Of a DNA stretch of 64,000 nt, positions 23,501 through 35,500 are shown piece by piece. A program made the position numbers and the translations under genes. This DNA is from Capitulum mitella (taxonomy: Eukaryota > Arthropoda > Thecostraca > Pollicipedomorpha > Pollicipedidae): positions 12,747,568 to 12,811,567 of the forward strand of contig CP099848.1 in the NCBI GenBank assembly GCA_030062745.1. The letters are read 5' to 3'. Position 1 is the stretch's first letter. Each line of letters starts with the position of its first letter. A model generated the notes under the pieces. It did not search any database and was not told where the DNA came from. It worked only from the letters and a program-made list of their open reading frames with translations.

Positions 23501-26500
23501 ACGGAGCTGTTTCGAATACTTTAAGCATTGCAACGGCATTCGCTCTCTGAATTTGTGTCAATGGCCCAGTATGTCTTATGGAACCAATCTGAGCACGGGG
23601 GATTGGCATAGCTTAATCTCGCTTGCGATAATTTCTTTTCATTTGCCATGCTATAATCCCATGCTACGAGTTTGCGAGAACACCCAAAAGCCGTTTAAAC
23701 TAAAAATAAGCCTGCCAGAAATGAGGTCACACTTAATCGCTGTGCAATGCCTGCTACGGCAGTATGGTTCCTCTGTTTCGTGATGAGCGTCGCGCGATCA
23801 ATTCAGACATTACCAAGCTGGCTGCCGATCGTAAATGAAGACAGCGGTACTGGCTCTCCCTGACTGACTGACTGGAGTCAAAGGCTTCTGAACGTCCTCA
23901 CGTGTATTACAACGACTAAAACTCGTTCACATCTCGATGCGTTGATGGAGCTGGAATGTTAAGGAGATGCACGTGCATCCCGATTTCAATGAAGACATTA
24001 ACGTTACGCCTTGGCGTTGCAAGCAAAGAATTGACTTCCAAAATGAATTTTACACCAACAGTAGTTGGGGAAAAGTTCCGCCTGTCAGAATGCCCCGAGG
24101 GGCTTGCTTTGTACAGTTCTCTCTTTGTCAAGCTTATGTGTTTCCGGCTCCACAAAAAGCCAGTCACCGGCTGACCGGAAGACGAAAACGAGTTTTGCGA
24201 AACGCGTTCGTGGAAACAATTAACCGCCTCACTCAACCATTACCATCAAAATACGTCATACATGAAGGGTAATCATTTCTTTACTCCTAATTGCAACGTC
24301 AGTTGCCGTGGTAAGGACGCCCTGCTTAATGCCAATTAAAAAATACGCGACAGAGTACAGGCGTTGTTGCAGTAGAGGCACTGGAAAAGTCGCACTGCGG
24401 TCTGGCAAAATAATACCCGGCGTGTACTGGTGACAGAGACCCGCGGCACTGATTGATTACGGCAGTCCACAACACATGGTCGTGTGGTGGGGTGTCGCCG
24501 TAGCGACTGGTCTTGTCCTTGGGAGCCGGACTAATGGAGTTCTGGAGGTTCTGCTGGAAGCCGTCGTTGGTCACTGGCCATTAACTCAAGCTAATCATCA
24601 GGAGCATTGGTGCGTGCTGGACAGTGACAAGAAGAAGAAGAGGATGTCCCTAATATGACTGCAGGTCGTTTGGAGTAAAGGCTTAAGCCAGCCCGCCATG
24701 AAGAAAACCAGTGCTTCAGAACATTCCAGGGCACACTCCCCCTTTTCACGCGACTGAGAGGTTTTGAAACACGACGTGTGATGTAGCTGCTTGTTGTTCG
24801 TGGTAAAGCAATTCAGAACAGTCGTGCTGTCTCTGTTTAAACACCAATGTCCTGAGAACATAACATGTTTGCCTTGCAGTTGTGGAACCCCTGTCCATGC
24901 TGGCTCTGGCTTATTTGGCCTACCTGTCTGCGGAGTTGGTTCATTTCTCGGGCATCATAGCCACCGTCGGCTGCGGGGTGGTACAGGCCCACTACGCAAC
25001 CAAAAACATCTCCAAGAACTCTTACATCACCATCAAATATTTCGTCAGCATGGCTAGGTGAGGATGCTTCTAAATATGAGTCGTTGTAATGATGGGTCGT
25101 TACTTTCTTCCCCTTGAAGTTTTTCTTACTTTCTTCTCCTTGAGATCTTACTGCTGTTTTTTGGCACGTTTTTTTTTGCTTTAGTTGAGATTACCTGATG
25201 TCTGTTGAAGCTTCTCCGGAAATTATCTCTAATTACTAGTGCAAATATCCTACGTAGCTTGGCATATATCCAGATATGTGCATAGGGTACGCTGTTCAGC
25301 GAATTTTTTCTTACCCTCGATGCTGCGGCAAAAATGTGATATGGGGCTGACATAATGTATAATCGAATACTGATATCGTGTGAAAATCGTAGCATGACAG
25401 ATTCTTCTTGAAGGAAATTTTCAACAACGGCATTGTTGGGGTCCAAGTTAGTCCAAACAGCAGACTCCCATATTGGTTTCAAACTGCCACGCTTGTGGCA
25501 AGAAGAGTCGTGCATGACACAACGGCGGACGTGATACTCCCAGAGGCGTAACGTTACCGTATTCTGTGCGCTGGGCAGCTCTACCAGCGACACCATCATC
25601 TTCATGTTCCTGGGGATGGTGCTGATCAGTGACGACCATCGCTGGCACACCGGCTTCTGCCTGTGGACCCTGGTGCTCTGCTTGTTCTTCAGATTCGTGG
25701 GTAAGATCGCTGCCGAAGGCAAACGCAGCCACCAAGAAATTACCATCCATCCAATGTCATCTTCCCACCGCACGCAGCTTACGCGTTCACCATTCAAGAA
25801 AACAAAATAAAATTGTTTTGCCATAGGGCAACACGGACGTTTCCGGAATATTTGACCTTGCTACAAATATGCTTTAGATATTGTAAACATCCCACGAATG
25901 AAGTTAAGTTCTGTGAAAGGAATATTGTTTCTCCGGCACCAGAATTTTCGGTAGAGACATGAATGCCTTCTGCCCTTTATATTATAACGGCGTAAGATAC
26001 ATATAGGGCGGGAAATCGAAGCCTCGACTCAGCATGACTATAACCTGACCTGAGCTTGGTCCTCTGCTTCAGGCGTTTACCTGCTGACTGCGCTGGCCAA
26101 CCGGAACCGCATGAACCGGATCGGCAGGAAGGAGCAGTTTATCATGGCCTACGGCGGCCTGCGCGGCGCCGTCGGCTTCTCTTTGGTGGTCATGCTCGGC
26201 GATGAAGTGATCGACAAGGAGACAGCCCAGGTCTTCGTGACCTGCACCCTCTTCATCATCCTTTTCACGGTGTTTGTGCAGGTGAGCTCCCGGCTGCGCT
26301 GCAGTCGGCTACGAGGGAATTTTGCAAGGCAAGCCTCAATAAACGACAGAGAAAAGCTCATGGAATGTGGATAGTTCTAAATCTGTCCATATATCTGTTA
26401 CATCCGTAATATTTGACCAAGGTAACAAAAAACCCAGGTAAAATGGTTCCGCCTTTCGATCAAAGGGCAAAGGGTATCTAGTGTATCAGCTGGATCGGAT

Positions 26501-29500
26501 TTGATCTTTAAAACTCAACATAGTTTCAAAAATGCCATCCTCCATCGGGGCAGTTTAAGAAAAAGAAAACGATTTCACCGATGTAAAAAAGTTATGCAAC
26601 ATTACACTTTTGGCATCCAAAAAGCTTACAGCAATGTAATGCTATGGGACTCGCATCAAGCTCACGGCGACCTGGCGGCAATGCTGAAGGAATGGGAGCC
26701 TTTGGGCATATAACCTGGCGTATTCCACACGAAATGCTAATCCGACAACTTGTATCGTTTTCTGCGCTCGTGAGGCTATGCGCCCTAACACTCTTAGAAC
26801 AAGAACAGGTTGTCTGCTCTATTTCTAGTGCTTTGTGTGGTTGGGTCTTGGTTATGATTAGTCTTTTTTGCCTCAAAGTTTTTATATGTGTTGAATTTTG
26901 AACGTTGATGGTGTTACATTTTCTGCCCGCAGGGGACGTGTGAATTAAAACTGCGAGGTTGCTAGGCAACACCAACAGTCACAGGCGCAGGGAGCCATGG
27001 GGCCAGGAGGGGCTTCAAGACCCTCACCAACTTTTCTGAAATTTAATATTGACCCTATAGGCGTTGACTGGATAGAACTGACCTAAAATGCTTCTCGCCC
27101 CCCCCCCCCAAAAAAATAAAATGAAAAGGAGTTCCCGTGCTTGCTTGCTTGCTTACGGCATTAAAGAAAGCAGTATGCTGAAAAATCCCCATTCGTCAGG
27201 GGAATAAGACAGCCGAGGGAGTCTGGAATTGGTCGGGGCAGGGAAGAGTGGGAAGGATCGAGCGACGTGGGGTGAGCTAGGTTGGAGTCGAGGAGTGCGT
27301 GGCGAGCGCGAATGTGGGAAGAACGCTAAGCGCAGTCAGTCGTCAATCATTGCCATTGTCTCAGTGCCATAATTTCAATTTCTTAGTGGTCATCGGCGTC
27401 GTGTACTCGGAGTCATCGCTGTGTCACGGTGTGATTTACTGCGTAGCGGCCCGGCGTCGAAATGATTATCGACAGACTGATCTGGTGATATTGCCTGAAG
27501 GTGGTTGGGTCACCAATAAGAATTTTGAATACTTTTCGGAGTTTTCAGACGTTAAGACATTTGTTCTCAAATTTTTTTACCGGATGAGATGCATTCTTTT
27601 GTTCTGACATGAAGGAAATAAAACTGCTTCGCACACTTATTCAACTCCTCCATTATACCAGTCCGTTCTAATGCTTTTAATGATTTATCACACATTAAGG
27701 TTATCAGTCTAACGCCCATTCGGGAAGAGCAAGGCGATGTTTCTGAAGTTTCATGCCAGGTTTCAACTGGTAAACGACTATTTTTAATTTAGTCGCTTTA
27801 CTTACTCTTTGCCTGAATCTTGAGCGTCTCCGGAATGGAGGACCAATCATCAGGTGACCTGGATTTATTTTGATCCAGCCTAACTGCATCCCCCCGAAAA
27901 CATTTTACAAATCTAGCCTATTTTGCTCAATGGTAAGCAGTCCAAACAAACAAGGCGTTTTGTGTTAAGTAAGTGACTTCTTTTCAGGGTTCTACCATCA
28001 AAGTGCTCGTGAACATTTTCCGCATAAAGCTGGACGAGAACGAAGAAAAGACTCTGATGGAAGAGATCGTGACGTCATCTTTCGATCACATCGCCGAGGG
28101 TATGGAGGAAATCGTCGGATTCGGAGGTCTCAATCGACTGAAGGTAAGCCCGGCAGCTCCGTGCTTGTTGGTCTGCTTCAGGGTACTAAACATAGGTCTG
28201 CTTGTTGGTAGCTTAGTTGAAAGGGTGGCAAGATGAACCAGGCCCCAGTGACATCCCACCAATAAGTTTTTGGAAAAATGGCGCCACTTCATAGCCTGAT
28301 TTCAACCCATTTTTGTTGCAAGCTTGCCATACAGCCTTGCATAGGAAGAGACTCAGCTACCTTCGTCTGCATCTGGGCTGAAACACGGTTGCTCTTGGTC
28401 TACAAACCACACGTGCCTGAAAACGGCTACAGCGGCATTCCCAGGACTTCTCCATGGTCTAGAAGCCTCACGTTGGCACCAGTCTCCTGGACGAGTCAGC
28501 TGATGCCTGACAACCGCCGCCAGACACTGCGATCGTCTCCTGACGTCGTCGTCTGCCGCAGGAGCGGCTGGAGACGTTTGACGAGAACTACCTGACGCCG
28601 TGGCTGGTGCACACCACGCCCATGTCGGCGCTGGCCCGGCTCTACGACAAACTGGTGCTGGACGAGCACTACGCCAACCTGTACGGCCCGGCCGCCGTGC
28701 TCGAGACACAGAAGGACTTCGATGAGGTGTCGGTGGCGTCGTCGCAGCCCTTCCAGCCCATGTTCAATTTCAGAGAGGTGAGACAGCGCCACGAGGCTGC
28801 ACTGTTCCTGCAGCTCTTTGAGCTCATCCACAGGAAGAGAGATGAGCGGTCTTTGGAGATTTGATATGGGAGTTGGGTTGCTCAGCTATACGTTGACTGA
28901 CGTACCGAGTCTGATGCTGTGTATGAAGTCTAAGTTCAAACCAGCGATCACTTTTGTAAACTTGTATATCGTTTTCAACCTTTTCCGACAGCCATCAGCC
29001 GTGGCGATTGGGTACCCAGCCGGGATGACAACCGGATAACGCTCTGGGGAACTGCGACTGAACCAGAACAGCAGACATTTTTCTTTGTGAGGCTACCGCC
29101 GCTGGCAGCGCAGGCCCCCTCGCTCTGTAAGCCCCTAACCGGAGTTGTGGTGAGTCGTCGGTAACCGGCGGTCTTCTGCCCGCCAGCGGATCGCTTCCGT
29201 CGCGCCCGACGACATGCCGCTGGACATCGAGCCCGGCTGGATGAGGCGCAAGTCCGTGCTCAACTCGCCCCACAACCGCATCGCGCGCCGGCTCTCCTCC
29301 GCCGTGAACCTGCCGCTGCCGGAGGAGGAGCTGGTGAGATCGCCGCCCCGCCTTCGCGGGGCCTTCTACACCCAGAGGTCCTGAAAACCTCCGAGTCTCC
29401 GGTCGGGGACAGTTCAGTTCAGCTTGTTTACGAATCTTTCCAACGCGTGGATCATTGTTTGATTCGAGTCGTTTCAGTGCAGCACATGCGCAGTAGTCAT

Positions 29501-32500
29501 ACAGATAAACTAGACAGTGCTCGGAGCCTCCAGTTCTCTAAGGAGACAGTTCGCTGATGGATACCAATGTATAACACTCAGCGACGAGGTATGTATTGAA
29601 GTTTCTCACAGTTCCGTCTTCGTCATACCGTAACAGAATGGCGCCCGAAGTCGCCGCTGCGCGACCTTGACCATACTCCAACACCTACGTCTGTCCGGAC
29701 ACGTAGTGCAATGAAGTCAAACTTCGTGGTTGCTTTGGCAACTAGTGCGCAGTGGCAATCAATCGGGAATCACTGTCCCGCCGGGATAGACTTAAAGGGT
29801 GACTTTCATCTTCTGCGTTCGGGGTGCCGTCTGTCACCTGCTGCTTTCTGCCTTTAGCAAAAAATGAGCGTGCAGTCAAGGCTCCATGTACGTTGGTCGG
29901 AGAGAATGTCGGCGTTTTCTGGACCCTCTGTCTGTACCGTTGGCCTTTCAGGGACACGCTTTGACGAAGGATATCTGTAACCCGGACAAGGTTTCCTGGC
30001 CCGTTACGGCGTCAGCAGCGTTGCCTCAAGGTCGTTTCTCTAATCAAAGCCTGAAATAGCGTCTATAGCGTCTGCCGGATGTCGTGCCTGTAAGCCTGCC
30101 TGCAGTGTGGCTGATGGAGGCGATTTTTCCACACGCCGTCTTGCCGTGGCGTTTGAGCGCTGTCCACGACATCCGCTCAGCCGTGTGAGACTTGGAGGCG
30201 CAGATTATGTGGGCAAAAACGATAATGACACTTCCAATCCGTTTTCACGCTGTAGGATTGCAATGCACCACTTCCGTCACCTTAAATCTTGAAGTGTCTG
30301 GAAAACTTTTCACTAGTAACATTAACGCATCGGTGTCCTTATAAAGGACAGCTAGCTGTGCATTGAAGAAAACACATACACCTTCTTGCGCCACAGACCT
30401 TGCAATGAACGCTCAGACAATGCCTCAGTCTGCATCAGAGGAGGTTCTCTGCATCCTCTGTCAGGTATTTAACTATGCAATATGTGGACGATTCTATCTC
30501 ACTCAGTTTCTCTTTCTGATTCCACTCAATCATTTCAAAGGCGAAGAATCGCTGACCCACTTCTTTAAACCACTTTCTTGACAAACGGAACTATTCAACC
30601 GCAGTACAGAAATGTTGATCAGATTATCTTAAAGTCGGGTTGGAACAATATACCTTAGATCACAAATCCTGTTCCTAAGTTCTTACGTGCTTCTCGGCCC
30701 TTTGGCAACAACGCACCGTTCTTACGTACCTTGTATCCTCAACGACTGATCGATGTGGTGAAAGTGAGCGCCGGGTCGTATAAGGAGCTGAACAACTTTT
30801 TATTGCTGCAACTTCTGACGTTCCAAAAAGGAGCAGAATCATTATATGGGCCATAAAAAATCATGCCCCTGCACTGACCCAGAATCGCTTTTCGCGTTCC
30901 CAGTTAACTCGTTGAATGATTACTTCGTGTAAGTAAACGCAAAGCAGCAGTGGCTTATTCAATCCAGCACAACCAGAACCACGTGGTGTGGTTTGCTTTA
31001 CCATCAGCATATTCGTTCTAGCGCTCACGTGTGTTATCCGCTCATGTCTTTCTTTGCCGGACATGGCTTATCCCATTGAGCCCTGGTCTAAACTGCTGAC
31101 CTTCCCATTTGGTGTGCGCTTTTGACCTCTGGTTACTGTATCCGGACTTGGCAATTTGCCCTCCGGTTACCCTGCTGTTACTCCACCCTCCGGCCAACCC
31201 ATTCCGGTGATGGCGGTCTCGATATAGACATGGCTGCGCTGCGCCTCGTCCATAAAAGCCTCCAGGCCGGTTTACACGAGTGGTTTTGTCTGCCGCGGCG
31301 GTAGGGCGACCGCGTCTTGCCACAACTGACAGAGGACGTCACGTACATACACACACCATACTTTGCTTACATACATGCACCATACTTTGTCACAGTTATG
31401 GCCCTGCCAGCCTTGCTTGAGTGCGACAATTCAAAATCTCTAATCCTATTACGGTGAATTTAAATTTTGCGTTTCGTTAAGGGTAGTACGATTGATTACG
31501 CACGCATATTTGTCGCGCGACAGATCTCCAAGTTCGAAAGAACGCTGATTGGCGTAATTGGCATGAGACGTCATGAAACGTCATCAGTCGTCACCACCGG
31601 CCCGTCGCGATACAGAGTCGACCGTTCGAGCGGCAGAACCACGTGTATTCGCACGTTTTTGCCGCTCGTGAAAACTGGGCTTCACCCTCTGACCTGGTCC
31701 GACCGCCCCTCATTCGTGTCTATGTCGCTGTCGGCCCGAAATTACGTCGCCACTTGACCGTTCGGCAATGGTGGTTGCGCTGCCCTCGGTCTCTAATGCC
31801 TTCACTGCCTGATCTCACCTGACTTGACCTGACCGTTCCACAGTCGTGGCTATGTCTCGCCTTGACCTACATTGGCATCGCCGCGTGATCTGACTTGACT
31901 TGATCTAACCGCTCCACGGCTGTGGCTGCATCACGTCTCGGCCTGCAGCGACACCACCAGTTATGACGTCACCGGCTGAACTGACCTGACCTGACCGCTC
32001 CTCAGTCGTGGCTTCGTCGCGTGTCCGCCGCCTCGCCGGACCTGCCGATGGCGCGGCCGTCGCTGGGTGACGCGCGGCGTTCGTCGCTGCTTCCCTCCGA
32101 CGCGCGGCGGCCGTCACTGCTGCCGCCCGACGGTCGGCGGCCGTCGCTGCTGCACCCGGACGGCCATCCGGTCGGCCACGGCCGCCGCACCTCGATCGTG
32201 GACGGCCTCAAGACCAGCTTCGCGCGCCGGCTGTCCGTGTTCGGCGCCAACGTTCACGTTCAGGACCAGAAGTATGAGCCGCCACGCGCGGCCGACGGAG
32301 GGGCAACGCGGGTCGTGGTGAACTTGTTTGGATTGGAATGGAACGTGTGGATTGCGTTTCGGGTCCGTTTTCTTGAGCAATGATGTTCGACAGGAAACAC
32401 GAGACCATTACGCGAGGCAGCAGTTTTTTGCGTGAATAGGTTTCTTCGTTGTCATGGTACCTAATTTATTAACCACGTTTTTTTGGACGCGTTTTTCTGT

Positions 32501-35500
32501 TAATGATGCACTATGTGTATCTGCGCGGATTGTGCGCAGGTGTCATTTTCACCAACATTGTCCGCATTCGCAAATGATTACGCACTTCACGGTCCATGAC
32601 AGCTGCTTTCAGAACGATCGTCATGATTTTTCTCGTTGACATTACATGCTCTCATGGACGTCAGTCGCCCCATGAATCAGTAACTTGTAAACAGCCCTCA
32701 TATTACCAGCTGCTTTCTTGTCGTTCTTCCTCCCAGAGGGCCTCCGACTCTCCCAGTCACAATGAATCAAAACGAGGCTGCGGCCATGAACTAAACTTGC
32801 CTTCCCCAGAGAGCATGATGAGGAGGGTGGCGGACGGCGGGATTCGGTGTTCCTGAGGTCTCCTTCGCCGCAAAGTGACGCTCAGCTGCTCCGGCATGCC
32901 ATCAGAGAGAATCCCTTCAACAAGGTGCGTCCGATCTGGCGTTTCGGGGAGCTGTCTTGGAATGGTTTCGTGCTTGAAGTCGTGATGACTGGCTACGATT
33001 AGACAGTGCATTTAGTCAGATTGGCTACGATTAGACAGTGACTGCGAGGCTGCGATTCTCCATACTGCGACAGACAGACGTACAGTGCGACCAGACAAAC
33101 AGTGAGATCTGTTCGGAGATGAGGTTAACACGTTGGCTTGGGAGAGTCCATGGACAAAGATACAGCGTCTGCTGCCTGCAGCCCCTTCACTGTTTACTGC
33201 GACAGTCTCACAACGAAAAGTTCCCATGAAGGACGCTACTCACACAAGGATACGAATACTTCACTGATTTCCGCCCCATCTCCGCGGAGCTCGCTCGCAA
33301 TTCTGGGTTGCCTAACGCCTGCGTTCGTTCCGCAGCTGCACTTCCGCTACAACCCGACGCTGGTGGACGAGGAGGACCAGGAGGTGGAGACACACCTGCG
33401 CCGGCGGCGCATAAACGCCCGCCGCATGTCGCAGATGGCCTTCCTGCCGCCCACGGCGCAGACCATGCTGGCCGGGCTGGTCGAGCAGGGCGAGAGCTCT
33501 GCGCAGGACTCGCCGCTGTCGCGCGCCAGCACGCGCCGCCAGTCGCACCGGATCCGGCGCTCGCTGCGCGACACGCCCTCCGTCAGGAGCCGCAGCAACT
33601 CCCTGCAGGTGGGCCGCCGCCGCCGCCGCCGCCGCCGCCGTCCGACGGCCCGACGGCAGCCACGATGGCGGCGATTCTGAATCGAGTCAGATCGATTCGA
33701 ATCGATTCAGCGTTTTTAACCCTATTCCCGGCAGGGGGGGGGGGCGGAATCCGCCCCCTCTCGGGTTTTTTGCTTGCCAATTCCAGGCTTTTTGACGCAG
33801 CTTCACGAAACTTGGTGACTTTTCCTAGCTATTCTTTCTACGTACTGTGACAAAATTTCACAATTCTACTTTGCTCAGGAGCGGAGCAAGGCAACGTTTT
33901 TGGGAGGAACCTCAGGTCATTTTTGGCTATGTTGAGGGTAAAAGGAAAATGTCTGCCAAAAACAGAGTTTTAAAGCTAAAACTTGAAACTTTATATGGAT
34001 GTATAGCTAAATAGTTAGGCAATGTGCACACAAAATTTTGTTTATCTGATGTCACTTTACAAGGTCAGGTCAAGGTCAAAAGTCAAAATTTATTTTTTTG
34101 CAATACTTTCAGCGACGTTTTTTCAAATGCCAAACCCGGAATATATATGACGTAGAAAGGTACCCTCTACTTGTGTATGAAGTTTCAGCTTGATATCAGG
34201 TCGGTTCACGGAGCTATGACCTAAAATGTCAGTGCGCGTACCTTATATCGCAATAGCCATAAAATGAAATTTTTGGAATAGAGTGAATTCAGATGATTGA
34301 AAACGTTTACAGATAGTATCAAATGCACACGAGATCATTCCAGGTGACCCCAAGGTCACTGGAGGTCATTTAAGGGCAAAGGTCACAAGTTGATCTGAAG
34401 AACGTGTGACCATGATAGTTCCCCCTTTTTCATGTCCCTGGCACCGCCTATGCTAACATTATACAAACATTGCAATACGATTTGTACTTCTTTGGCATAG
34501 CATGACTAGCAGAAGCCAAAAAAGTGTTTTTGCCTTTTTTGTTCATTCAGTTGTTGGAAAATTAATCCTCCTATTTTTGAAACCCTGTGAACGCCCATGA
34601 ATTTTCTCAAAATTTCAGATTTGTGGACCCATGGTAAAAGCCCTATCCATAATCTCTCGATTCATGCCAGTTTCATTGAAATCGGTCCATAAACGAAGAG
34701 TTATAAGAGGTCCAAAAGTACCCCCATTTTGACATTTTTGCCCCAACCCCTGTATCCACAAATTTCGAAATTTTGAAACTTTTTTTGATAAAAATGTAGT
34801 TCACGTCACGGCAAATCGATTGCCGTTTGTTACGACGAAATCGGACGAGTAGTTCTCGAGATCTCAGGGGGGGGCCGAATCCGCCCCCCTGCCGGGAATC
34901 GACCATACCGTCTAGCCCTCCGGGAAAAGGGTTAACGTTCATCGGGATCGGAATCGATTCGATTAAAAACCGCAGTGGTCAGAATCAGAACTGAATCGGT
35001 TACTGGTCCAAAGATGCACTGGTGAACCGATTCATTGCAAATTGTACAAAGCACAATTGCGTTCCATTACCTACATTACTCAAATAATGAAGGAAATACT
35101 CCAAATGGTTTAGCTGTATGATTCATGGAAATATTTCACCTTATCATTGATATTTCATTGGTAATTTTATCACTGAACCGAGTGTTTAAATTACCGCGCA
35201 CTTCGTTATAGACTGAATCCAAATTGAATCAATCCACGTAGGCCTTTCAATCATACCTGGATTTATTCACAAAAACACGCACGGTTAATAACGATTCCCA
35301 GCTTCGGGAGTCAGGCAGTGAATCTTGACTCACTTCAGCCGAACCAAGCACAAGCCTGCTAGCAGGAGCTGTCAGACGCCGCAGTCGATCTCCGAGAGTC
35401 GTTTGGGTGCAATGAGAGGCTCCACATGCTGACACAGAAACGTCCAGTAAAGCTTCCAGACATCCGTTGACGATGAAAACCAGAGCCTATGACGTACGTT

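Noticed and set aside
25126..25824. 232-codon open frame on the minus strand
   Set aside because: It overlaps exon 12 antisense and two introns, has no domain, and exon 12 is certain on the + strand.
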